A DNA stretch of 64,000 nt. It comes from Sipunculus nudus (taxonomy: Eukaryota > Annelida > Sipuncula > Golfingiida > Sipunculidae). Positions 1-13,184 of this stretch are shown one piece after another. A program made the translations under genes and the position numbers. Below the pieces are notes generated by a model. The model was given only the letters and a program-made list of their open reading frames with translations. It was not told the DNA's origin and did no database searches. How positions within the stretch are numbered: the first letter of the stretch is position 1; the number at the start of each line of letters is the position of its first letter. The stretch lies in the NCBI GenBank assembly GCA_026874595.1, contig CM049307.1, positions 80,206,643 to 80,270,642 on the forward strand, in the 5' to 3' direction.

Positions 1-789
1 AATTACTGGTCCCTCAGTCGTAGTCGACATATGTGGCTAGGGGATCAGTAAAGTCTAATTCATGACGATAATAACTGTGAGACCAGGTTTGGTTTGTAAA
101 GAAAAAACACCTTTTTGCCATATAATATTTACAATTACTCTACATTTGGATGAATGCAGAGAATTTTTTTTCTAAAAAAAACCAGTATTACTATGACAGA
201 AAGCTTTACTATTCACATACCTTTTCTAAAGAGTTGATGTGGTTTCTTGGTAACTCTAGGTAATTACTGTTTAGAAACGTTCGTATAACGCCTCTGTATA
301 TGCAAGCTGTCAGTAAACAGAGCAATGCTGACAAACGACAAAAAACATATGACCTATGGTGGTTGGTTCGCTGTGTGCATGAGTTGATGCAAAACATTCC
401 TCTCAAAATTCTGGTTCATCTGACTTGACGCCAGATGTCCTTGCTCAATTTTATTTTGGCTTGCTCCCACATAAACATGTGGATATAAACAAATGAATCG
501 CTCATGACGTCACTCACTTTAAGTCTGGGCCAATCAGAATGATCCACCTAATAAACCTCGAATTATAGTCCCGCCATTGATCCCAACATGCGTTCCTCGC
601 GCCGTGGCAATAAACTGTGTTAATTCATATGATGTCATCACTGCATATACCAGAAAATTGTAATTTTTTTATATTTTATCAACCTGGAGTGCAAATAGTC
701 AAATTTCCACTCGCGATGAAATAGGTCTAACTGATTCCAATTCATATTTATATGGAAGAGCAAGTGGCTCCCCAAATACTCTGTCCTTC
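1..789. other. No gene recognised
   Basis: AT-rich spacer. Only short open frames without recognisable protein motifs are present on either strand. I see no RNA gene. Confidence 0.5.
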
Positions 790-1312
790 CGGTAGGAGTA
801 ACCAGGAATTATCTGAGAGAGAGAAAGAGAGAGAGAGGAGGGAGGAAAATATACAGGAAAACAAACATACTAACACACTTATAACTCACTTATATAAACG
901 CTGTTTTGTAAACCTAAAGGGCAATATATGCATTACCTTATTCATATGAGATAAAAAAATATGTTACCATTTATCTAAGATCAAGATAAATTCTCCAAAT
1001 TTTGAAAAGAGGTAAAATACTAATAAATGATTGTAAAGTACTCCATACCTCTTTTCGGATGCTTTTCAACTTGTCTCAAAAAGGACTGTCCGTATCAGGC
1101 TCACCCCTGGGTATAGCGGTTATTTACCAGCCAAAATACAGCATACGTGGAGCAGTCCCAACCAAGGCTGCAGTCAGCTTGCAAGCACTGCGAAATATAC
1201 GGTCAATTTAAGCCCTGTTTGTTCAGTGCATTATTGTCACAGCCCTGTGCGACAGATATTTGAGACGTGGGTGACGTGGGAATTGCCAGATCCCGGTAAA
1301 TAACCGGGATCA
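790..1312 (+). repeat. Dispersed repeat R1, left copy
   Basis: This block, starting at a (GA)-rich tract, is matched in reverse complement by the last ~640 bases of the window. Shared anchors include the phrase caggaattatctgagagag, the phrase ctgcagtcagcttgc and the end motif attgccagatcccggtaa. The two copies differ by substitutions and indels, so this is an old repeat family, not a recent duplication. No coding potential is evident. Confidence 0.8.
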
Positions 1313-1641
1313 AGAAGTTAATGCCACTGTTATGACACCCAGCTTTTATTGTTTCAATCATTTTAACATTTACAACTTATGTTTAAGTCATTATTTCGGT
1401 CTATCCCAGAAGTAACAATAATAATTAACGTTTACAGTGGACTATAGGCCATTATATACATGCCGCAACAACCGTTTATGTTTTATACCTCTATAAGGGA
1501 ATAAGCAGAGGAGTGACATACTTCAGTGGGTTATATTTTGAGTTAAACGTTTATGCTATGTCATGCATCCTGTTAATCTACTTTTTTCTAGGTCACCAGC
1601 GAGTAGTAATTCATACTTATAATGCTAATGCTTAAAATAAT

Positions 1642-1683
<42 letters not shown>

Positions 1684-2030
1684 TATATGTTGATATGCAT
1701 GCTATAGACGTGATACAGAAGTTTTGGATATTTAGTATTTTTATTTTATGTCTGTTTAATTTTAAAGTTAAACTTTGATCGTAAGATACGCGCTCCACAG
1801 TGCTCGTTAGTTCGATAGGCTATGTCCTATTTCACAAGTTTGGCGTGTCACTGATATACTAAACACGATAGTCATTTCGTCATCACATGCCCCACGACTC
1901 AGAACTGATGTTACGGATGAAATAAAACAACAATGTGTTAACAAAAAAACATACATTATGGCTGATCATCTTGAAAATATCAATATTGATTATATATAAA
2001 TATATATATATATATATATACGCTTACGTT
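1313..2030. other. Spacer with (AAT)n microsatellite
   Basis: No gene is seen. A pure (AAT)n tract of about 48 bases lies at roughly 1637-1684, and a short (TA)n tract lies near 1995-2020. Confidence 0.6.
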
Positions 2031-2161
2031 TATAAATACGTTTACTGATTATTCCTAGGTCTGAGGAATTAATTGGAATTAAGGGGGTTAAAACTCTCAA
2101 CACGATGGGAAAAAAATTCAAGATTTTTTTTTACGTTTCTATGTTTTGAGATGACAGGGCA

Positions 2162-2216
<55 letters not shown>

Positions 2217-2244
2217 TTACTGTATATATATATATATATATATA
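2031..2244 (+). repeat. Dispersed repeat R2 copy A with (TA)n end
   Basis: Positions 2031-2163 are nearly identical to 9655-9784. The shared text runs from tataaatacgtttactg to gacagggcag, and in both copies it runs straight into a long (TA)n tract (here 2162-2213 and 2224-2244). A microsatellite fixed at one boundary suggests that the tract belongs to the repeat unit. Confidence 0.8.
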
Positions 2245-4855
2245 CAACATCGTTTGTATTGCAGCTAGAAAATGGACGCCTATTATTTCATTTATACGTA
2301 TCATAAATAGGGCTGGGTAACGGGTACGCTCCATAAACAGCGGCTACGCTACGCCAACTATTCGCTACACTACCCGCTTCATTAAACCGCGGTTGCTGGT
2401 CAGGTTTGGTCACCAGACGGCGCTGTCTCTGTGGAATTCCCCCTGCGTTATATCTAACTAAACACATTGCAGGTATCACCAGCACAAACGGATGTTCTTC
2501 GAGGTACCGGTCACTTTACACTGCTGTGGAAAGCGCTTGGTAGCACAGACTTTTTTTCACCCCCAATTGAAATACACACGATGCAATAGTCAGCTTTCAA
2601 CACAGTCTGTATACTGACTTGCCTGAGGCCAGTTATCCCCAACTGTCTGCATATTTCCTGTATTGCGTGCTACATGGGCTTGGCCCGAACATAGCTATGT
2701 TTGTTTACACGCCAAGCCAGTCAGATTTCTTCTACCAGTTCTGCAAATTAGTTTAAACGCAGAGCCAATCAGATTTTACTTTATCCAGCGCAAACTGACT
2801 GGGTTTTGCCAAACCTTAACACATTCACTGCCAAGCCCATGTTCACCCCCAGTGCCAGGGCCATACACAGGGACCCCAGCAGCCCGAGAGGTGCAGTGGT
2901 ACCAAATCTAGGTGCTAATTACCTGATAAGAAGGTGTGACTTCGGATAACACAGGGGCAATAAAACTCGGGGGAGGTGTGAAGTTAGGCACTGAGCCAAA
3001 GACCCCGATAGTAGTCAAGGCATGGCTCCGGTGGACTGGTCTCATAGCGTCTACATTGACACCAGCATAAAGCTTACAACTGATTCAAATAAAGATCTAT
3101 ATTTGTAAATGATGAACCAAATGAAAATGTGGCGCGAATGCTGATTTGGGAAGAGTCAAATGACTGAGAGGCACTGACAAATATAGACCTATGTCTAACC
3201 AAAATAAATATTATACCGGTACTTTGTTATGGGTTCATAACTGAAATGAGATTTCAGTTATGGGGATCCTCTTATGGAAATGCGTAGCAGGGGTATATTG
3301 GGATATTTGCAAAATAAACAGAGAAAATGGAGGCAATTTAGCAAATTTCTTACCAATAATGGCTAATAAACTGTTCTGGAGTAAAAATAAATTATGTAGA
3401 AGTGCCCTTATAAGGAAATTGTTAAGATTTCAACTCCTGTGGTGTTTTTAGCCTGCCATGCGGTCATGTTTATCTTTTGTCACATGACCCTGTCCTTGAC
3501 CTTATTGATATGAGAAAAGTTGTCCTCTGATTATTGTTCCAAATAAATTATAGTAAATATTGTTTCCATAACTTCCATAGGCAAATTTGTTAAAACCTTA
3601 AATGATATAGCCATAAACTTATAAAGGACTTATTGAAGCCATATATTATCATTTACTCATAAGTATTATTCATGAAATAAGATTTTTTTAATAGATTTAT
3701 TAGCAATAAATTACTCTGGTACACCAGAGGTCAGGTCACAGGTCAGGTCATGGGTGACCAGAGTTCATGCCTCAGCAACATGGCTGTGTCAGTGATGGTC
3801 TTCTGCTCTTCTCTTCATGATAAAATGCTGTTATATCATATATAACATAAACAGGAGACTCCACATGTATGGAAACTGATATATAAAGGATATATAGGTA
3901 GAGTGAACATAGTTTAAGCTGCATCTTATTCTTAATTACTCTTTTATTCTTTCCTTCTGATACATCAGAAGGACCGCTACGATATTTCGTAAGAACATAC
4001 TCAAGGCTGAGTATGGAGCCCGGGCCACCTGGTGTGAAGTTACTAAAATATATATCTATATATAAGTAAATAAGGAACAAGAAATAAGCCGAAAGAACCA
4101 TTTGCAGCCGCGTTCTGATTACACTGCCGAACTACACTGTCAGTCATGTGGCACGCGCCCTTAGTTGTTGATAGCGCAATACCCTGTCCTCGCGGGGCAA
4201 TAAACCTGAACGACCTCACGCCTCGCTATCTTGAGTTCACACCTAAGGTGCGATCTATTACACCTCGGCCTCCCAACCGGGTATGTCGTAAATAAGTGGC
4301 CAAAACTGTTCTAATATAAAACTAGCTACATATTTTTACGATCCTCCTTTTTGTTTGATTCAAAGTAGTATTCTTACATGGAATCGAATTCAAACTGAAG
4401 CGCGTCGTGAAGTTATTTCACGGCAATGGACCGCATCCGTGGTTTTTTTCATCATCTACACACCTTTCCTGCTTTCGAATGATGCAGCGCACTGTTGAAT
4501 AACAAATAATTCATTTTCATACTGCGAGATAAATGTCATACTACTCATCTGCAAAGAATTTATTGAAAAATTTGTGAGAATTCCTGCTGAAAATGGATTA
4601 TAAATATATGACGTGTATACACGTGCTTGGCACTGGGGGAATCATAATTAACTGACTGGGTTTTGCCAAACCTTAAAAAAAAACCCTGCTATTTCTCACA
4701 GCGTGGTAGTGGAAGGTCACCGGGCCGGGAGGTCACGCGCTGTGGTTAGAGCGTAGGTAACGGTCAGCCTATTCAGGTACAATAAGTATTGAGATTATGC
4801 TAATTTTTCTTTGTGTATCATTTTCTTATTAGAACCTTTGTGTTGAAAAAGACCC

Positions 4856-4856
<1 letters not shown>
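2245..4856. other. No gene recognised
   Basis: Spacer with short open frames only. An AGGGCTGGG-type sequence near 2311 recalls hAT transposon ends, but no partner end was found. Confidence 0.4.
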
Positions 4857-4914
<58 letters not shown>

Positions 4915-4930
4915 TATTATATATATATAC

Positions 4931-4977
<47 letters not shown>
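4857..4977. repeat. Compound (TA)n microsatellite
   Basis: Two long (TA)n tracts are separated by a short non-repeat spacer. The open frames across them (Ile-Tyr repeats) are artefacts. Confidence 0.95.
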
Positions 4978-4980
<3 letters not shown>

Positions 4981-6174
4981 GTATTTATTGGTATTGTAGG
5001 TATTCAATGATAGGCCAACTATTTTTTTGACAAATGGCATTAGATATGTAATATTTAGATACGTAATATCTCCTTTTTCTTTAACCTCAAATATTAAAAT
5101 AGGGGTTTAAATATCAGGTATAAAACTTTAGTCCTTCAGCCAACCCCTTCCCAATTATGTTATTGGAAAAATTAAAGGTAATATTTTATATGTTTTCGTA
5201 TGATCATGGGAATGTGGATCCCCCAAATCAATTTTCCCCGATGTATAAATCAATATTTGATTTCCGCCAAGATTTTGACCACCAATTTCAGTTGTTTTCA
5301 CCTAGTTAAGAATACACAGGTATAAATGGACCTCGAAAAATTGCTTTGCTAACATTTCAACAATCATAAGATAACGGATTAAAAAAAGAAATACTGTGAA
5401 CAAAAAATGAAAGACATGCAATATTTTTTTCAATGTAAGAAATACAATCAACATTAGCGAGGACCGTTCGCATTATCCGTATGTCATCGCTCACACGGGC
5501 CTGTTTGTCATGGATACAACGACAAATGTATAAACATTCCTCATCTAGCCGATCATACGACAGTATATGTATTGTTATTTAAATCTGAAAAGGCCAGCAA
5601 AAGAAACAAATATAGCTTAAGCTTTATAAATAGTTCATATTATAGTTTAGGTTAGGGTTATCTCTATAATTGTGAGCAGGAATTGTGTTTCATCGATACA
5701 ACAATACTGCATGCAGAACGTATCGGTAACCGTTTCGATGTGGTGTATCGATATTAGGGCTGTATCAATATATCGATATATCGATACGAGTCGATACGCG
5801 ACGTCGATACGATAACCGAAATGCGTTGCATGCTGTATCGTTTGTATCGATGTAAAACATTGATTGCTAACGAATAGGGATATGACTCGAAGTTTAAATA
5901 TAACCTTGACGATTTAAAAAAGCTAAATGCACTGTATATTTGTTGTTTTGCCTTTAATGACTTGATTAGAAATGTTTATACGCATGCACGTCAGTACTTC
6001 CATAACAAGCAGGTGCATGAAGGCGATAATAGGAAAATGATACTGACTTTCCTCTTTATTAATGAAATCGATATTCACATCACATATTGCTACTAGGAAC
6101 AAGGTACATTAACGTCTATATCCTATATATATATATGTGTGTGTGTGTGTGTGACACTAATTCGCTTTATGATA
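4978..6174. other. Spacer with TATCGATA-rich patch
   Basis: No gene is seen. About 5690-5860 is rich in overlapping TATCGATA/ATCGATA palindromes flanking an AGGGCTG motif, as at some hAT-type transposon ends. Element boundaries could not be set. Confidence 0.35.
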
Positions 6175-6540
6175 CAGTGAGACCCCGGGCTGCTGGCGGA
6201 CACCCCGCCTAACGGACACTTTTTGGGCAGACGGAGCGTTTTTACTACTTTTTAAACCCCATTAAGGCCCGGCCACACCGAACGCTACGCTGCGCTGCAA
6301 AGCGCTGCAAATAAACGGCTGAGAATTTTTGCGGCGTTACAAAGCGGAGAAAGTTTAACTTTTTCATCTTTGTTTTGACGGGCTGCACAGCACGGCGCAG
6401 CGCAGCGTTCGGTGTGGCCGGGCCTTTAGGGCGGACACCCCGCTATTCGGGACAATGGACACTTTTTTGTCCGCCCGATGGCAAAAATCACCCCGGGCGA
6501 ACGGACACCCAAGCGGCCGTCCCGATCTAAGTCGGCAGAA
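6175..6540 (+). mobile_element. Possible pogo/Tigger-like element end, interrupted
   Basis: The block opens with CAGTGAGACCCC. It continues with GC-rich phrases of the 'cggacaccccgc..aacggacac' type on both sides of the inserted MITE at 6265-6425. Such phrases recall the ends of pogo/Tigger DNA transposons, and a similar block starts at 23308. No transposase frame remains. The family assignment is inference from the terminal motif only. Confidence 0.3.
6265..6425. mobile_element. PIF/Harbinger-like MITE (161 bp)
   Basis: Near-perfect terminal inverted repeats begin AGGCCCGGCCACACCGAACG and end with their reverse complement. The element is flanked on both sides by the 3-bp direct repeat TTA (6262-6264 and 6426-6428). 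A TWA target duplication with GGCCC-type termini is typical of PIF/Harbinger MITEs. It has no coding capacity and sits inside the repeat spanning 6175-6540, so it inserted after that repeat. Confidence 0.8.
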
Positions 6541-7949
6541 ATGCTTTGAAACTGCAAATATGGTCTGCTTCTGGTACGCCTTATATATCACTTAAATGTT
6601 CTCATGATTTAGGCATACTGCCATGACTATAAGACCGGAGCTAGTTTTACTCAAGTTACCTTATTTTTTCAGCTGGAACATTCATTTATGTATTGTTTTA
6701 TCAATAGCAGTCCCCCCCCCCAAAAAAAAAAAAAATGACGGAATTAACGAAGATTCTATTGTGCCGAGCTCTCAGTGAAGCAACATATGAAGCAACATAT
6801 TTATTCTGTATTTGGGCCACATTATTCTATCACAGGCCCAGAAGCGAAGATAATGACGTATCTGTTACACACCCGGACGATAACAGTCACGAGTCATGAC
6901 CTTTCGCCTGGGGTGAGGGCTCAGCGATATCAACCAATCCCCGATCTTCTAACATTTGCATCACGGAAATCAATCCCAACTACCAATTATAAGGCGTATA
7001 TGATATCATGCATTGATTTATCATATTTGCTTACGCTCCAAAAAGATTTTCACAAAACTTGAACGAGATGTCAGAAATTAATTCATGTCATAAGCGATTC
7101 TTTTATTATCGCGGAGAGTGAGTAATTGAGAAATTTTACAGACCCAGTGCAGAAATGTATATGTCGAGACGAGTAAGTCCTGTTGATGTCAATCAATGTA
7201 AAAATATTATTTTAATAATAGGTAATGACGATAATGTTCCAGTTAATATGAAAAGAGCCTCATTCAAAAATAAAATAAAAGTAAAATAAATAAATAAAAC
7301 ACAACAACCGGTAGCATTAAATTTTATTCACATGTAACATATATTTCAGGTTTAATATTAAAGGAAAAATACCGATTTTTTTATGGTTGATAAATTTCCA
7401 TAGTTGGGTCTCCGACATGTTGCCGCAGCCGGACCTCCTGTTACAAATAAAACCAGACCTAAGATAGCAGACAGCTGTCTGAGAAACATAACATCAAAAG
7501 TCATAAATGAAACCGACTAAATCATTGTTGACAAAATGTTCACTCATAGTCTTCAAGGTTTGATTTGCTACATCAAACTACATTTTATAAATTATTATAA
7601 AGACAAATGCCTTCAGATAAACTGCTACATCTGTAACAAAAATTAGTCTAAGCCACAAAAAATTTGTTTTAATCAATAACAAACTATAAATTCAGTAATT
7701 CAAGTTGTAAATCTTCCCAGATTTTTACAAATTTCCTCAAATCATATAGTCTCAAATATCAAGAATGTATAATCATTTAACCTCCATATTTATGTACAAT
7801 TTCTCTCTCTCCATGTTTCATGCACAGGGGGCTGTTGTGTCGGCGGATTAAAATCCTTAACAACAGTCCCTAGACATAATAAAAACAAAAATATTGACAA
7901 ACATACTGAATATATTTTGTATGGATGCTTTACTTTTATGTCGAATAAA

Positions 7950-7988
<39 letters not shown>

Positions 7989-8257
7989 AATGGATTCATA
8001 TTCACAGAAATATACAAAACTGTGTGATTTCATGACACAAAATATAAAGCCTATGATCTTTCCCATCAAAAGTAATTAAACTGTTTGTGCAGGGGGGGGG
8101 GGGGGATGCAAAGGGCTCAAAGAAGATCGAGATTTTGGTAGTTTTAATTAGATAGATTTTGATAATTAAAATCAACTGGTCTGTTTATTTATTTAATATC
8201 AAGCTTAAGCTGGTCAACTTGGGTGCATAGCATACGGAATATGTGGTATATTAAAAT

Positions 8258-8260
<3 letters not shown>
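6541..8260. other. No gene; (CT)n microsatellite
   Basis: Spacer. A (CT)n tract lies at about 7953-7985 and a poly-G run near 8093-8105. No coding similarity was recognised. Confidence 0.5.

Positions 8261-8307
<47 letters not shown>
8261..8307. repeat. (TA)n microsatellite
   Basis: Uninterrupted TA dinucleotide tract. Confidence 0.95.
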
Positions 8308-8310
<3 letters not shown>

Positions 8311-8354
8311 AAGAAACAGAGCTGTTATTAAGAAATGATAAACAAAGAGAAATG

Positions 8355-8910
8355 AAGCGTATCGTCAATACGTATCGTTATCGAATTAACTGTATCGCGA
8401 TACGTATTGTACCGGATGAGGCGGACCGATACCCAGCCCCAATCGATATGTATCGATATATCGATAATATATATACGTAAATAATGAAACAGACCGCGCT
8501 GTGTTGATATTGACACCTGTGATCGCGCCCGATCCTCTGTTTTTAACACTCGTTTACAGGAGTAAGCAAAAGGTTCCAGGGCAATATTTTGGCAGGTATA
8601 AATTCATTTTAAAGTCCTCATTCAACATGCTTTATAGGTAATTGGGCCCCTTTATGCTTAATTATACGCGCTGATCGGGTCATCTGTTATTCTTCACGAG
8701 CGAGTGAACGCCACTCAGCCACTTATCCTCGGAGTCACATTCGGTAAATTAAAAAAAATATATATATTTCAATTGTTGTTTTTCTACTTTTCGATTATCA
8801 AAGGTCAATTCCGGTTCCTCAATTTAAATTTCCGAAAAGTATATTTTCGTATCGATTTGGTGTATCGATATGTATCGATAAATCCGCATCTTTTTTTCAG
8901 CCCTACTATC
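8355..8910. repeat. TATCGATA-rich dispersed repeat
   Basis: Clusters of CGATA/TATCG at 8355-8470 and 8850-8912 bracket a less repetitive middle. They occur next to 'cagcccc' and 'cagcccta', the reverse complement of the AGGGCTG-type ends noted elsewhere. This may be a hAT-type non-autonomous element, but I could not match two ends. Confidence 0.3.
8480..8660 (+). repeat. Dispersed repeat R6 copy A
   Basis: It shares ordered blocks with 34720-34895, for example tttttaaca.tcgt.tacaagagtaagc, then gggcaatattttggc, then a motif around 'tttataggtaattgggcc'. The two copies are in the same orientation. Function unknown. Confidence 0.55.
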
Positions 8911-9654
8911 GACTAGGGATAAGATTATGACTGGATATCCAGAGAAAAGTTGAAATCGGTAATGGGCTTGATCTCATCATCCTGGTAACATGTTCTTGGC
9001 AACAGCTTGGCAAATAAGTACAAACAAAAGATTTTTCTGTGCTGTTACATGTATAAACTTGATCAGCTCCAACGTTCATATCTTGACTTTCTGTAGATGG
9101 GTATATGGAAAGCCATTTTTTTTTTTGGATGGATCGCGAATCATACACTTTTTATATAACTGGGTTTTTATAACACCGTGAACCCTTGTTTAACCTGAAT
9201 AAAGTCTGTATATTCATATCTAAGCATGATTTTATAAAGAGATTAACAACAGATGTATTTCGTCCTAAGGGGAGGCTAATAAGGGTTCATTTCAATATTC
9301 ATGATATCAGTAACGTTTTTGTACTCACTGTCTTCTAATTTCAAATGAGTCCATGTGTCTACAGGGGCAGTTTAAAATATGGATAGTAAATGATGTTATC
9401 AAACTTTAAGAAAGGATCAAACCGATGAAATTCCTGTTTAGATAATGGTTCCTTGTCTTTTGACTCAAAGCTTTATTTGCAAAAAAAAAGAGTTGTGGCC
9501 ATAGAACAAAACACAGCATAAGATGTTTGTGTTTCGATTAACTAAAAACACACTAACTATTCCTTAATGGATTTCAGTATACAGTAACTACTTATTTTGA
9601 ATTCAAAATACAGAATAAGGATACAGATACTGTGTGTTTCTTCAAACTGTTCAC
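8911..9654. other. No gene recognised
   Basis: Spacer. The short open frames found here on both strands show no recognisable domain. Confidence 0.5.
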
Positions 9655-9783
9655 TATAAATACGTTTACTGTTTATTCCTAGGTCTCAGGAATTAATTGG
9701 AATAAAGGGGGTTAAAACTCTCAACACGACAAAAAAAATTCAAGATTTTTTTTTACGTTACTGTGTTTTGAAATGACAGGGCA

Positions 9784-9857
<74 letters not shown>
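9655..9857 (+). repeat. Dispersed repeat R2 copy B with (TA)n end
   Basis: Second copy of the 2031-2163 repeat in the same orientation. It ends in cagggcag followed directly by a ~73-base (TA)n tract. Confidence 0.8.
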
Positions 9858-9862
<5 letters not shown>

Positions 9863-10483
9863 GAGTCATCATGGTCGCTGTTACTGCTCGCTATAAGCAA
9901 CGGTCAATTTCTTTATTGACCAGAAAACGATGCCCAATGGTCACAGAATACTTAAGATACCATTTCCCGATAGTCTCCACCCTTAATTTTACATAATATT
10001 TTTATTTATATTATTATTAAATATTAACTATAGCCTACGATCTATCAATATTCTGCAGGCGTGCTTAACTGTTATAATGCAATCAATCTTCGTATATCAT
10101 TTACAACATATCAACAAATACGTTTATGTCACCGATTTTCCTTAATTTAGAAACTGCACCCGTCAACTGATAAAGGATATAACACCATGATCACCAACAG
10201 AGGTCGCTTTAGGTTATGCCTACTCAGAACATACCATAGTGACGTCTTAATTATCTGTATACCACGACCTTAGATCCCGGCAACTCATCTTTCATTGCGC
10301 TGTTTGTTACGCATCGGAATCCTGAATGTGGTGTCTCTGGATCCAGACTGGTTCTATGATCGTGTCATTGTATGTTACTATGTACATACTAATAATTCAT
10401 GGAATTCTCTCTCTTTCATTCCAGATATCACATGACACCATAGGAATGAAAATCACACAGAAAAAGTAATTATTAATTCATTC
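9858..10483. other. No gene recognised
   Basis: Spacer without recognisable coding, RNA or repeat features. Confidence 0.45.
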
Positions 10484-13005
10484 TCAAAATAAAGGAATAA
10501 ATGCATGAAAAATATAAAATATACAGGTGGCTCCAACAGTCTTCAGGAACTGAAGAAACATTCATGATTAGTATACACACCAGGTTTTGGAACTTTAGAT
10601 GAAACTACAGATGAGTACCTGACATGTTTACTGTCATTTGACGGTCTAAAATATAAAAACAAAATCGTAAAAATGAGACAGAAATATAGGTGGCGGCCCC
10701 CCCCCCAGTTTCTAGGAACTGACAAACCTAATCATTGTCAATAATAAAGGCACGATTCATGGTAATCCATGCATTTATGATAAAGATGCTGGCGTTTTGT
10801 ATAATTTTTTTAATTATGCTGGGGGTACACCCTAACCCCATAGCTCGGTTTATATAGGTCGGAGTGACCTTATTTCAGGTTTCCATTGACCTCCCTGGAT
10901 TATAAGTAAGAAGTTTCGATGGTCAGCGGTCACGATTTGTGCCTTACTTATGGACGGACGGACTACCATACGACAGGAGAGACGACGGTCTAAAAAAATC
11001 TACTCCATAGATTTTCTCTATCCCCATCAAGTATATCGCCCTCTTTATCTAACTCATTGAACCTTCGTGTAACCCGCCTTCTGAGGTCACTCCCGTGTCT
11101 CTAAATAATAGTTCTTCAGATTGTTGTTCATTATAGTGCTCTTTGGTGCGTGTTATGTTCTTGCAAATGTTGGGCTCAGGTACTGGCACTTTGTCAACAG
11201 ATGATATAGGAATAAACGACAAACTTTTTGTTATCAATTATATACAGAGTATGCACGTTACTCTACGTGTTGTTCAGGGTGTACGCTGTCTGGTATATCC
11301 ACACGTTGTGTTAAATGACCGTAAACTAATCATATATTAACTTTCATGAGTGCTTTATTGGTCTTCTATGCAGATGTTTATATAGTCAGTCATTTTGTAC
11401 AGGTAGCAGCGAGTACACTTACTACAGTTGATGCAAATAAACCTGGAATATTGGCATACTGAAGACCAGTCATTATTCTATATTTTTATTCCTGTCTGTG
11501 CCACCTTCAGGGTAAGTGTTTCCATTAAATATTCAAGTGAAAAAGTGACTTGTGCCATTCCATAGATATATAGGCATATATAACATGTTATGATATTGCA
11601 TGGTACCAACGCATGGTTGAGAAATAATTAGTTACATTAAGGTTGAACATAAAATCTTGGAAATGATATAGATTGCTATAACCGTCTGCTTCATCAAAAT
11701 CATTCCTCCCCTGGCTGCCAGTCACTGGTGCCGCTATCACATATTGCCTACGGGGCCCGTACGGTGAGTATAATCAGCATTTTTGGCTATATTCGCTCGG
11801 TGCCCGCAAGGTACCCGTACGATTTTCACGGGCGCCGGTTCAGTTTTTACTCGCCATACGGGCGTCGTTTAGCGCCTATAGGCCCTCTGACATTACGACC
11901 AGAATACTGGCTGTCAGAGAACCGCATTATAAGGCCGCGTGAGTATGCAAATATTTTCATTTTTTTTACAACGCCCCATGGCCTACAGGTACACTGTCAA
12001 TTGACATACATCAGACTAATCGTTAGCATTTTAGTGTACGTTCTAACAACACCAAACATGAGCGAGAAAAGTTTCGTTTTTAAATCAGCATATTGGTAGA
12101 CCCCTCCGCATGTTTGTTGAATTTCTGAGCGCATGAATAACGTTATGGCTTGCACTGGTTACTAGACGCAGCCAACGTGTACGCGATAATGGAAATGACT
12201 CGTAACCATAGAGACGGGATTTCAGTTTGTGTTGTGAGTTCCCTTGTCTTCTCTTGTGTTAATTCATCATTCGTAGCATAATATTAATATTATGGACTGT
12301 TTACCACAATATGAATGCAACGTGATGTAAGACCACCTCAATATTGCTTGTATCATGACTCAAGTAGCCTTAGCAGCCCAATTATCATTGCCTACATTGG
12401 TTAGGCGCCGTGGTGCTGAGCTGGCTGCGCTCAATTCTTCCAGTGTTTTCAACTCGCCATAAGCCCGAAGAAAGGCCGTAGACAGCCCGTGCGGTTGCCT
12501 TACGGTCCCCTTGCGATAGCCTTACGGTCCCCGTAGGGCCCCTGCGGGGTCCGCATGGCTCCCTTGCGATGTAAAATTTGCTCGTGCGGTGTCCTCACGG
12601 TACCCTGAATATGTGCTCTCGGATAAATAAATACAACATTTCTCTGAAAAAAAATTCAATTCGCCCAAGTGCCCTTAATTAATTTATATTGATCTAAAAA
12701 ATAAATACTATCAAAGTACATGTATAATTTTGGTATACGACTGGGTAAACCTGTTTCATTTATCCATTTCAAAATAAGACGGGGCGAGGACTATAGGGTC
12801 AAATGTCCAAGAAAATCTGCATATAATAATACAATAATTAAATCCCCCTAAAAAATGTCCCAAATAAGATCCTTTTGTTTCATTTTGCCTTCCGTCCCAT
12901 CCACATCTTGATGTCTTCACCTCGACTTGCACTTTACTTTTCTTTCCTTTATCATTTTTATTCTTTCGCTTCATGTTGAACACATTTCTGTTGTTTAAAA
13001 ACCAG

Positions 13006-13058
<53 letters not shown>

Positions 13059-13184
13059 CAGAAAATTGCCTCCCGGTGGCCGCTCGGTGCCAGCCACCGC
13101 CAGCCGGGCACCTACCGGGCACCGTGTACTTGCTTCATGCAGAGAACCCGCACAGTCACCCTACGGTTCCCAGACGGCCCCTAA
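10484..13184 (+). repeat. 2.7-kb repeat unit, uninterrupted (left) copy
   Basis: The whole block is matched in reverse complement by 53044-60667, apart from two insertions in that right copy. Matching anchors occur along the full length: tcttcaggaactgaag, ggacggacggac, ctctttggtgcgtg, accaacgcatggttgag, ctggctgccagtcactgg, acaccaaacatgagcg and ttcatgcagagaacccgc. The block includes CpG-rich segments full of CCGTACGG-type words (11740-11890 and 12470-12600), and a (TA)n tract at 13008-13055 that is conserved in position in the other copy. No gene-like open frame is conserved between the copies. It is either a large non-autonomous transposon or an inverted segmental duplication. Confidence 0.85.
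13008..13055. repeat. (TA)n microsatellite
   Basis: TA tract inside the 2.7-kb repeat, at the same internal position as the tract at 53179. Confidence 0.95.

Noticed and set aside
4795-5040. Many Ile-Tyr-repeat open frames (also at 2073, 14013, 44895, 62154)
   Set aside because: They are translations of (TA)n microsatellites.
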